This document shows positions 43,460 to 53,857 of a DNA stretch of 64,000 nt, piece after piece. Each line of letters starts with the position of its first letter. Within the stretch, counting starts at the first letter, position 1. The position numbers and the translations under genes are program-made. The stretch is from NCBI RefSeq assembly GCF_018687715.1, contig NC_056755.1, positions 30,034,501-30,098,500 on the forward strand. Reading direction: 5' to 3'. This DNA is from Carya illinoinensis. Taxonomy: Eukaryota > Streptophyta > Magnoliopsida > Fagales > Juglandaceae. Under the pieces are notes generated by a model. It had not been told where the DNA came from and searched no databases. It was given only the letters and a program-made list of their open reading frames with translations.

Positions 43460-45752
43460 TGTGATGACCCGCTTTTACGTGTATTTTCACTGAAGTGTTG
43501 TTTTTATTTTAATTAATATATTGGTTTTTATTTATTTGATGCGGTGTTTAATTTATTTAGTCGTTTTACAGTTTTTAAAATTGTTTTCGGCAGATCAGTT
43601 TTGGTTTCCGGAGTGAGGACTGGACCTCATTTCTTTTCCCTCATCTTTTCTTTTTCTTTTCTCTTTTTCCTTTTTCTTTTTCTTTTTTCCTTCTTTTTCT
43701 TTCTTTTTCTTTCTTTTCTTCTTCTTTCTTCTCCTTTCTCTCCCGCGTACGCCGAACAACCTCTTTTTCTCCTTCCCATCACCGCCCCCTTTGACCGCCC
43801 AGTTCTCCGCCGTCCGGCCACCGTTTAGTGCACCACCACCACCATTCTCTTCCTCTTCCACCAGAGATCATCCCCACCAATTTTCAGAGCCATCGGACCA
43901 GCCGTTAGCCACCGTGAGCCGCCGGAAGTCACTGCACCTACTCTATTTTTGCCCCTATTGCCGGTTGCTGTCGTAGCCCAGAACTGCCGCTCACCAGCGA
44001 AGTGGCCTACACCACCCACCCAGTTTTCTTCCCCTCTCACCGATGAACATCCCCACCAAGTTTCACCTCCATCTGAGCCACCGTTAGCCACCATGGGCTC
44101 CTCCAAGCCATATGCTTTTTCACCGTTTTCGGCGCCGTCGCACCACCTCCGGCCACCATCTCTTCACAGCTTCTTCCCCTACCTCTTGCCGACCTAAACC
44201 ACCCATTTCCGGCCTCGATCCGTTGCCGGAGCAGCTCCCACGAGCTCAACTCCGTTCAGTCCCTTTTTGGCCTTCGACTGCCATTTCCACCACCACCCAC
44301 GGCCAAAACTCTTTTCCCTTAGCTTCATAAATATCTCAAGACCATTCCCTATCAATTTCGTGCCTTAGTTTGTCCCCGTTCGAAAGTGGGTAATTTATTA
44401 CCCACGGCCACAGTGTAAATTACACTGTTACGTTGCTTTTCCTCCGCCGTTTGCAACGCCGCGAGCTTTCTAAAAATACCGTATAGCGCTGTAAGTATTT
44501 TCCAAACCCTACTTTTAGATTTAAATATATTTTGCTCATTCAATAAAATATTTGTTGTTGATTGGCTAATTCCGGACTGAGTCCGAGGAGTTGGGGGGTC
44601 GGATGGATGGAGGACGGAGTTGCTTGTTTTATTGATTTATGGATGGTTGATTATTTTGTGCATTGATATCGCATTTACATGGTGCATGCACGTGTGTTTT
44701 TATTTAATTGAGAAAAGCCTGTTTTATTGGCGTAAGTGGATTTTCAGGTGCGTGTGTATCACAACCCCAAGTCGGGATGGGGTATTATCTCGGTGGAGCT
44801 CCTCTGGTCACTAGGGAGCGGAATAAACTGAGTGACATCCCCTGAGTTGTCGCTAGGCGACGACGGGAGCGGGGGCTAGGGGATGCTTGGCTACGAACGC
44901 GCCGGGCGCGGAACCAGGCATCGCTCTATGCACTGACTCCGTGGCCCTTCGCTGGCGAGGGCTAGAGGATGCTTGGCTACGAACACGCTGGGCGCGGAAC
45001 CGAGCATCGCTCTACGCACTGACTCCGTAGCCCTTCGCTGGAGAGGGCTAGAGGATGCTTGGCTACGAATGCGCAGGGTGCGGAACTGCGCATCGCTCGT
45101 TTAGGTGTCATAGGCGTGGTCGTTACCTGCGGTGTGACACTGGAGCCAGGGTGTGCGGATGACCCCTAGGGGAGGTCATGGTGCATACAGATTAATTGGT
45201 TAACGGATTGAGTTTGATACGGGCCAAATGTGACTTTTGGCGTGATGTTTGGAAAGGATTTGTTTTTGGGCCAAATGGGATTTTTGGTGTGTATGGAAAA
45301 ATATGATTTTATGGGTTTTGTGCATTGGCATCATTTCATGCATATTGTTTGAGTTCTATATGTTTTTATCTAGCGGTGTTTGGGTTTTACTTACCTGCGG
45401 CACCATTTTTGGTTAAGTAGATTTTGGTGCAGGGTTCGAGGAGGAGGAGGAGGCTAAGCCCGAGGATGCGGCTCTGCCGGAGTTTTGAGTTGAAGTTATG
45501 CTTTGTAGCTGTTTTTAAAACTATATTTGTGCTTTGTAATATTTTATCATATATGTTTGGAACAACTTTGTATTAAACAAAAAAAATTATGGTACTTAGT
45601 TATGACTTTCTTTATCCGCTGCGTATTTCTTTTTGCACATTTGTTGCTTTTACACTCACTTGAGACTCGTCGATAGAGTGGTGACCCGTGTTGTCATCAT
45701 CCGTACGTCTCGATTTCCCCGTGTCCGTGCGTGGGGATTTGGGGGTGTCATA
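43460..45752 (+). repeat. 5' LTR of B2
   Basis: 2293 bp, TGTGATGACCCGCTTTTACG to GGGGGTGTCATA (terminal CA mutated to TA). It holds a pyrimidine tract (43626-43740), GC-rich stretches (43745-44330), three 86-bp repeats (44874-45100), a TTATTACCCACGG block (44395) and the acidic frame before 45488. Confidence 0.9.
44874..45100 (+). repeat. 86-87 bp repeat, three copies, in B2 5' LTR
   Basis: Units start GCTAGGGGATGCTTGGCTAC (44874), GCTAGAGGATGCTTGGCTAC (44960) and again at 45047. Each contains GCGCCGGGCGCGGAACC-like and CATCGCTCTACGCACTGACT text. Confidence 0.88.
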
Positions 45753-45754
45753 GG

Positions 45755-45766
45755 TGGTATCAGAGC
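45755..45766 (+). other. Primer-binding site of B2
   Basis: TGGTATCAGAGC, identical to that of B1. Confidence 0.9.
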
Positions 45767-46334
45767 GGTTTGGCTCTGGGTAAAACCACATGTCCCGTAG
45801 GTAGTATCAGAATGTTTTTAAAGTTGTGTTTTAAAATTTATTTTAAGTAAAGTTGCTTTTGAATATGTTTTAATTGTTTTATTTGTTTGAGCTTGTTTGC
45901 TTGTATGTATCTATTTAGTTGTGTTATTGCATGCTGGGTTCTTTTTTTTGTTTTCTTGTTATGTGGTTTGGTTTGTTTTTTGGTTTTATGTTTTTGGTTT
46001 TATTTTTTTTTCTTAAAGGGGGTCAAATGTTGTGTTGTGGCAGGAAGGCGGTATAATCGAGGATACTATTATTAGGCAAGAACATTTAGTGTAGTAGGCT
46101 TGAATTTTTAGCGATGTGGTTTGCTTGTATGATGTTGAGGTCTGAAGGGAATGTCATGGTTTAGGCAATCTTTGTAAGGCGGGAACTCACGTAGCAATGA
46201 GGAGAGGGATTAGCTTTAAGCCGCTTAAGATGATTGAGGTCAAGGTTTTGTAGAATTTATGTAACGAGGCTATAGGATAGGAGAGTGTAGGTTCAGCGAA
46301 CTTTAAGGATGTGTTTAAGGGAATTTTGTTTAAG

Positions 46335-47059
46335 GATTGGGGTCTATTGCCGCTGTGACTTGGCAGCGCTTTAAGAAAGAATTTAATGATCGCTTCTTTC
46401 CTGCTTCAGTGAGGCGGCAAAAAGTATGAGAGTTCTCAAGCTTAGTCCAAGGGAGCATGACCATGGAGCAGTACACCCGAAAATTTATAGAACTTGGGCG
46501 ATTTGCTCCTCACCTCATTGCCTCGAAGGAGATGCAGGCAGAGTGTTTCCATGAGGGTCTACGTTCTGATATACGCCGAATGGTGGTCAGCCACCGGATT
46601 TTCACTTTTCAGGATTTAGTGGATGTGGTCACTCTTGTAGAGCGAGAGAATAATCTAAATATGGGCTCTCCTTCAAGACAAAAGAGGCGGAGTTTTACTG
46701 GTGAAGGAAGTAGTTCGGGTTCGCCTCAGAAGTTTGTTCAGCGGGCCGGGACTCAACCATAAGCAGCCTCGGGACAGCGTATGGGAGGCCGAGTTCCAGT
46801 TTGTGGCAAATGTAATAGAGCTCATGAGGGTGAGTGTCGTCTGGGTAGTAATCAATGTTTTGAATGCGGTCAGACGGGGCATTTTGCTCGTGAGTGCCCT
46901 AGTCGAGTTCAAGAAAGCCGTGAAGCTCGTCGCAGTGGTAGAACTAACCAGATGCATTTAGCTCGGGCTCGAATGTACGCAGTGACTCTTGGTACTGTTG
47001 GAGGCGAGGTGACGAAGATTCAGAATGCTGGAGTCATGGCAGGTAGGGGTCTAATCTAA
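46335..47059 (+). pseudogene. Partial gag of B2 with CCHC zinc knuckle
   Basis: The frame opens in the middle of the gag domain: WQRFKKEFNDRFFPASVRRQ, LVQGSMTMEQYTRKFIELGR and FHEGLRSDIRRMVVSHRI, then the linker KRRSFTGEGSSSG and CGKCNRAHEGECRLGSNQ with the knuckle CFECGQTGHFAREC (about 46855-46900), ending at 47059. A TGA lies just after VRRQKV (near 46427), and a TAA at 46760 sits where B1 has a CAA. The first half of gag is absent in both B copies. No pol follows. It is the nucleic-acid-binding part that is best preserved. Confidence 0.87.
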
Positions 47060-49518
47060 TTTTTAGTGATGAACGCCTTGTGTGGTTTGTTTTTCTTATA
47101 TTATAGAGGCTTAGAGAGAGTGGCATGATCTGGGTGATCTTTTAGGGAAGTAGAATAATTGAGTTCTTTAGTTTCGAGGAGTTTATGAAATCGTCTATAG
47201 TGTAGTAGATTGTAAGTTCAACAAATTTCAAGGATAGATTTTATGAAATTTCATTAAAGTTTTAAAGTTTGGGGCCTTATAGGTTTTAGGAAAATATGTT
47301 TATGGTAATTAAGGTGTTAGATTCGACAAGCTTTGGGGGGGGGGGGAAATAATTAAGTTTCGAGTTTTAGATTTCGTGATTCGGATGAGTAATTTGGTGG
47401 CAAATAGGGCTTTAGATTTTACAAGCTTTTAAGGTAAATGTTTCGGATTAAAGCCACCAATCTTGAGAATTTCAAAAAATGATTTATTATCTATTAATGT
47501 TTTAGAATTTGAAAGATTTGAGAAATCGATTTTTTTTTTCTATTATGAGATGTAAGTTCTTTGATCTTAGAGATTCTGGAAGATGATTCTTGTTTGATTT
47601 AAGGTTTTAGAATTGCAGAATTGAAGGATTGATTTATAATAAGAATTGAGTTCTTAGTTTTACAGACTTAGTGCTGTAGCTTGATCTACTCTAGTGAGTG
47701 ATTAGTTTGTAACCATTAAAATGGGGTTGATTAGAGTTGAGTTATTGATATGAAAATTTTTCTGTAGATTCCTTTGAGAATTGGAGGTAATGATCTAGTT
47801 CGTGTTTTTCTTTGAGGATTGAATATATCGAGCTAGTTTAGAAAAATATTTACTGTTAACCCGAGGTTGTAGTGGCAGATTTTAGGAAATGATTCTATCG
47901 ACTCGAAAGATATAGGTCCATCAGGGTGTTGGAAATAGTAGATTTTGTGTTGGTATTAAATACGATTGAATTTGAGGCTATATGATCTGCAGACTTTTGG
48001 GAATGGATTCTTAGCAGGTCTAAGGTCATTCTCGGTACCAAACTTTAAGCAATGGCTAGTTGCTGATTTAAGGATATAAGTTGAGTAGATTCAGGAATGA
48101 TTCTTGTTTAGTTAAGGATATAAGTCCAGGTGATGGAAATGTAATAATGGATCACTTGTACGTTTGAATGATTTGTGGTGTTGGCTAAGAGTACATGAGA
48201 TCGATGAGTAGTAATGGTAAGTGCGTATGGATTTCGGGGAGTGCTGGTTCTAGTCTCATCTATTTTTGGCTTGGTAGGAGTTGAAGAGGAATCTGTGTGA
48301 TAATATTAAATTCAAGAGATTTTGGCTCTGGGTCGTTTAGTAAGTTGAGCGGAATGTACAGTCGAATCGGGTTACCCATTGGGATGATGGTTTGAAACGA
48401 CTGTTGTATTCATCTTGAGAATTAATTGCCACTTGAAGTTATAGGAATTTAAATTGGTGAGGCTATACTTTTCTTTGGAGATCAAGTATCCAGTTGGGAG
48501 AATTGGAGATATGGTTATTTAACTTGAAAGAGATCCTTAGGTCACCATGTGTGGTGTATGAAGTAATAAAACAGTAGGATCCTGAGTGTTGTTTAATAGT
48601 TTTTGATAGATTGAAGATTTAAACAGTATGGCCTGTCTTGAGATTTATTTGTGAAGTGCTATGAAGGAATTAGTTGTGCTAAAACTATATTTTTTGAGAG
48701 TAAAAGTAGGTGGGTGAGTTACCAAGAGCGTTTTGATTATGTCTAGGTGATGTCAATAGTAGTTTATAATGAGTTTGAAGTATGGGATATCGGATAGAAG
48801 TTATAAGCGCTCTCGTTGGTTGGCTGGGAAGGACTTGGGCCTTTTGGAGATGTTCCTTATCTTTAGAAGAGACAGGTGTATTTTGGGATGGTGTTATGTG
48901 TTTTCAAATTGGGGCCTGGAGGTTGATTAGTACTGGTTTCTGTCATCAATCAATGGATGTATTTTTGCGGAATGTCGATTTTCGTTTAGGGCAGCGATGG
49001 CCAACTGAGGAATGAGTGGAGATTTGTGGTTTTTGGAAGTATATGATTTTCTATGGAAATGTGGTAAACGTTTTCTTGTGGTTAGGTGTGGATTGAGCTT
49101 GTACTTCATGATATTAATTTTTGAGGATATAGCCTTTATGTATGTTGGTGAGTTATCAGAGTGCGCGGGAATGCATGATTTTTGGAGATTTTTAGAAGTT
49201 CAAATTTTGTATCGATTTTGAGGAATTAGTAGTAATTCAGAGTTTTAATGGGAGATTAATCTTTCGGTCGTGCAAATTTTATTTATTGATGGTTAATTTC
49301 GAGAAGTGGCTATTAGGTTACCAAGGTTGGAACAGGATGAAAATTTGGAAGGTAAAGCAAAGGCGTCGCCGATATTAGCAATTTATGGTGTGAAGTTAAT
49401 AACCATTGGTTTTGTTGGGAGTTGTCGATGTTATGTATTTCTCAAATATGTTCGTAGTTGTACCTTGTATATGTTTGGCGCTGATGGTTGATCTTGCAAA
49501 TTTCGAGGACGAAATTTG
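47060..49518 (+). other. Non-coding internal DNA of B2
   Basis: About 2.4 kb without convincing coding text; the frames at 48782-49221 and 49306-49491 have no family features. The part up to 48163 is shared with B1; the rest is missing there. A G-run lies near 47335. Confidence 0.75.
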
Positions 49519-49536
49519 ATTTTAAGGGGGGGAGGA
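49501..49536 (+). other. Polypurine tract of B2
   Basis: TTTCGAGGACGAAATTTGAT followed by TTTAAGGGGGGGAGGA directly before the 3' LTR. The same TTTCGAGGA(C/G)GAAAT phrase precedes the LTR of element A. Confidence 0.87.
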
Positions 49537-51827
49537 TGTGATGACTGGCTTTTACGTGTATTTTCACTGAAGTGTTGTTTTTATTTTAATTAATATATTA
49601 GTTTTTATTTATTTGATGCAGTGTTTAATTTATTTAGTCATTTTACGGTTTTTAAAATCGTTCTCGGCGGATTAGTTTTGGTTTCCGGAGTGAGGACTGG
49701 ACCTTATTTCTTTTCCCTCATCTTTTCTTTTTCTTTTCTCTTTTTCCTTTTTCTTTTTCCTTTTTCCTTCTTTTTCTTTCTTTTTCTTTCTTTTCTTCTT
49801 CTTTCTTCTCCTTTCTCTCTCGCGTACACCGAACAACCTCTTTTTCTCCTTCCCATCGCCGCCCCCTTTGACCGCCCAGTTCTCTGCCGTCCGGCCACCG
49901 TTTAATGCACCACCACCACCATTCTCTTCCCCTTCCACCAGAGATCATCCCCACCAATTTTCAGAGCCATCGGACCAGCCGTTAGCCACCGCGAGCCATC
50001 GGAAGTCACTGCACCTGCTCTGTTTTTGCCCCTGTCGCTGGTTGCTTTCGCAGCCCAGAACTGCCGCTCGCCGGTGGCATGGCCTACACCACCCACCCAG
50101 TTTTTTTCCCCTCTCACCGGTGAACATCCCCACCAAGTTTCACCTCCATCCGAGCCACCGTTAGCCACCACGAGCTCCTCCAAGCCATATGGTTTTTCAC
50201 CGTTTCCGGGGCCGTCGCACCACCTCCGGCCACCATCTCTTTACAGCTTCTTCCCCTACCTCTTGCCCACCTAAACCACCCATTTCTGGCCTCGATCCGT
50301 TGCCGGAGCAGCTCCCACGAGCTCAACTCCGTTCAGCCCCTTTTTGGCATTCGACCGCCATTTCCACCACCACCCACGGCCAAAACTCTTTTCCCTTAGT
50401 TTCATAAATATCTCAATACCATTCCCTATCAATTTTGTGCCTTGGTTTGTCCCCGTTCGAAAGTGGGTAATTTATTACCCACGGCCATAGTGTAAATTAC
50501 ACTGTTACATTACTTTTCCTCCGCCATTTGCAACGCCGCGAGCTTTCTAAAATACCGTATAGCGTTGTAAGTATTTTTCAAACCCTACTTTTAGATTTAA
50601 ATATATTTTTCTCATTCAATAAAATATTTGTTGTTGGTTGGCTGATTCCGGACTGAGTCCGAGGAGTTGGGGGGTCGGATGGATGGAGGACGGAGTTGCT
50701 TGTTTTATTGATTTATGGATGGTTGATTATTTTGTGCATTGATATCGCAGTTACATGGTGCATGCACGTGCGTTTTTATTTAATTGAGAAAAGCCTGTTT
50801 TATTGGCGTAAGTGGATTTTCGGGTGCGTGTGTATCACGACCCCAAGCCGGGATGAGGTATTATCTCGGTGGAGCTCCTCTGGTCACTCGGGATCGGAAT
50901 AAACTGAGTGACGTCTCCTGAGTTGTCGCTGGGCGACGACGGGAGCAGGGGCTAGGGGATGCTTGGCTACGAACGCGCCATGCGCGAAACCGAGCATCGC
51001 TCTACGTACCGACTCCGTGGCCCTTCGCTGGCGAGGGCTAGAGGATGCTTGGCTACGAACGCGCCAGGCGCGGAACGGAGCATCGCTCTACGCACTGACT
51101 CTGTGGCCCTTCGTTGGCAGGGCTAGAGGATTCTTGGCTACGAACGCGCGGGGCGCGAAACTGGGCATCGCTCGTTTAGGTGTCACATGCGTGGTCATTA
51201 CCTACGGTGTGATACTGGAGCCAGGGTGTGCGGATGACCCCTAGGGGAGGTCATGGTGCATACGGATTAATTGGTTAACGGATTGAGTTTGATATGGGCC
51301 AAATGTGACTTTTGGCGTGATATTTGGAAAGGATTTGTTTTTGGGACAAATGGGATTTTTGACGTGTGTGGAAAAATATGATTTTATGGGTTTTGTGCAT
51401 TGGCATCATTTCATGCATATTGTTTGAGTTTTATATGTTTTTATCTAGTGGTGTTTGGATTTTACTTACCTGCGGCACCATTTTTGGTTCCGTAGATTTT
51501 GGTGCAGGGTTCGAGGAGGAGGAGGAGGCTGAGCTCGAGGATGCGGCTCCGCCGGAGTTTTGAGTTTAAGTTATGCTTTGTAGCTATTTTTAAAACTATA
51601 TTTGTGCTTTGTAATATTTTATCATATATGTTTTGAACAGTTTTGTATTAAACAAGAAAAATTCTGGTACTTAGTTGTGACTTTCTTTATCCGCTGCGTA
51701 TTTCTTTTTGCACATTTGTTACTTTTACACACACTTGACACTCGTTGATAGGGAGATGACCCGTGTTGTCATCATCCGGACGTCTCGATTTCCCCGTGTC
51801 CGTGCGTGGGGATTTGGGGGCGTTACA
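49537..51827 (+). repeat. 3' LTR of B2
   Basis: 2291 bp, TGTGATGACTGGCTTTTACG to GGGGGCGTTACA. Differences from the 5' LTR are mostly single-base transitions plus small indels. It carries three 85-86 bp repeats (50951-51175) and an intact acidic frame (51366-51563). Confidence 0.9.
50951..51175 (+). repeat. 85-86 bp repeat, three copies, in B2 3' LTR
   Basis: Units start at 50951, 51037 and 51122 (GCTAGRGGATGCTTGGCTAC-like). Same copy number as the 5' LTR of this element. Confidence 0.88.
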
Positions 51828-51989
51828 ATTAGTGTAAGGGCTCTTTTGTAAGATTAACTATCTTTTAAGTTAAGATTTTATAGCCAACATTGTACCTACA
51901 TTTGGTGAAGGACAATGTAGCAATTAGCCCCCACTATTTTGCAAAGAAAATTACACATTTTGAAAAGTTAGAATGAGAATTTTCCTTTA

Positions 51990-53236
51990 GGTTCAAGGTC
52001 GAGAAATTTGGAAATGCGTATAAACGAACCTTATATCTCAACAAAAGTTGTTGATGGAATAAATGTCAAGAAAGAAGAAGTGTTGAATCGTGAACATGAG
52101 AGAATTCCAACGTTGAATTCAATGGCTATAAATCTCCTATATGATGCTCTCGACAGGATTAAGCTCAATTGAATAATGACTTGCAATATGACAAAGGAAA
52201 TTTGGGATAACTTGAAAATTTCTTATGAAGGAACTTCTCAAGTCAAAGAATGAAAAATTTATATTCTTACTCATAAATATGAAATGTTTAAACTGAATAA
52301 TGATGAATCTATTTCTAGTATGTACACTTATTTTACTAACATCATATATAGATTGACAACTCTTGGCAAAGTCTATTCCAAAGTGGAGATAGTAAGAAAA
52401 ATTCTCAACTCTTTGCCAAAACGAATAGAATCAAAAGTGACAGCAATTCTTGAAATTAAAGACCACCCATAAGTACACACTGAAAAGAGAAAAAGAATAA
52501 GGAAAGCCAAAGAAAAGCTTGGCATTTAAAGTCATTCCTCATGAAAGCAAAAGTGATGAAGATGAGAAAACTGATAACAAAGATAAAGAAGTTGCAATAA
52601 TAGCAAGGAGAATTAAGAGACTCTTAAAGAAAAATAAAGTTCCTTTAACAAAATCCTTCAAAAAGTTTTCTAAGAAAGATATAGGTAAAAATGACACTCT
52701 AACTTGTTATAAATGCAATAACATTTATGAGATGATGATTCAAGAAAGATCAAGGCAGATTGTCCTCTGCTAAAGAAAGACCTAACCAAGGGAAAGAAAG
52801 CAAGGAAAGTTAATGAGATGATGATTCAAGTAGCTGAGACAACGAAGCAAGTAATGAAGAATCAACAAAACCTTTGTCTTATGGTTGAAGATGACCTTGA
52901 GGTAATAAATATTGATAATATTGAAAATCTTTCATACGAAAAATTTCAAAATGTTTTAGAAGAGGTATATGAGAAGTTTAAAAAATTTACTATCAAATAT
53001 ACTACTTTGAAAAAGAAAATTTCTTCTTTAACAAACGAAATTGATGTTTTGAGGAAAAAAAAACATTGTTTCGAAAGATGAAAATGATGAGTTGAAGAAG
53101 AAAGTAACTAATTTGGAAAAGATTGTTGAAAATTTGACGAATGGAAAGAGAAGTTTTGAAAAAAATTTTCGTAGTCAAATATGTGTTTTTGACAAGGTAG
53201 ACTTGGGATACATGCTAAAACAAAAATATAAACTGA
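51990..53236 (+). pseudogene. Ty1/copia gag relic (UBN2-type) of copia F
   Basis: LNSMAINLLYDALDRIKLN, TKEIWDNLKISYEGTSQVKE, YEMFKLNNDESISSMYTYFT and ILNSLPKRIESKVTAILEIK are the UBN2/Retrotran_gag_2 pattern. A lysine-rich section follows (VAIIARRIKRLLKK, DTLTCYKCNN, the start of a broken CCHC knuckle near 52710), then a coiled-coil region (KFTIKYTTLKKKISSLTNEI) and VFDKVDLGYMLKQKYK. Stops near 52172, 52250 and 52470 and shifts near 52500, 52770 and 53070 break the frame. Confidence 0.82.
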
Positions 53237-53857
53237 TGTGAACCCCAATTGACTTGCTTTGAAACCCAACAAAAATATTGGAGAAACAAACCCAAGAAAG
53301 CCAAACTCAAATCTATGAATGGAGAATCTAGACCTGTTGAGATCTCATTTCAAGAACCTAAATTATATTAAAATCTAGACCCGTTAAAGAACCCATCTCA
53401 AGAACCCAGATTACAAGAAAGAACGCCACAAAGGTTGTGATTTACCTTTGATAAGTTCAAAATTTCAATCAAGAACAAGAGAAGTAAACTCAATTCACAA
53501 TGAAAATTCAATATTGTCTACCTTCTCAAATGAGGTTACAAGTGGTTTAAATAACAATTCCCAAAAACCCTAAGTGAATAGTGCCGCAGTACTGTAGCAT
53601 GAACAATGCCACACTCCAGTAACTTCTAAAACCCTAATTCACGTAAAAAATAACTTTTCAAATATGCCATTGACCAAAATACAAGGCCTACCTAAAAACC
53701 CTAGCTCATTAGAAATATGATTTATGTGGGCTAAGCATCTTAAAGCCCACTTATTCTAAACTAATAATAAATTGAAAGCCTTAACAACAATAGGCCATAT
53801 CTCTAAGTCATGTCTTCCACAACTTGTATCAAGTGGATCAAAATTAGTTCTTGATCA

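Larger units (their letters stand above)
43460..51827 (+). mobile_element. Family B element B2, complete non-autonomous (TR-GAG-like)
   Basis: Two full LTRs (43460-45752 and 49537-51827), iMet primer site, partial gag, 2.4 kb of non-coding DNA and a polypurine tract. Flanking pentamers ATCAG (43455-43459) and ATTAG (51828-51832) are the target duplication with one C-to-T change. No protease, RT, RNase H or integrase text was found in any frame, so it would be mobilised in trans. Confidence 0.9.

Noticed and set aside
43791..44330. Proline-rich frames in the GC-rich part of family B LTRs (also 36280-36560, 49868-50407)
   Set aside because: Several overlapping frames are open at once and shift between LTR copies; they lie in LTR DNA and lack domain features.
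50963..51244. Ala/Arg-rich frame over the 86-bp repeats
   Set aside because: The unit length varies between 85 and 87, so the frame changes between copies.
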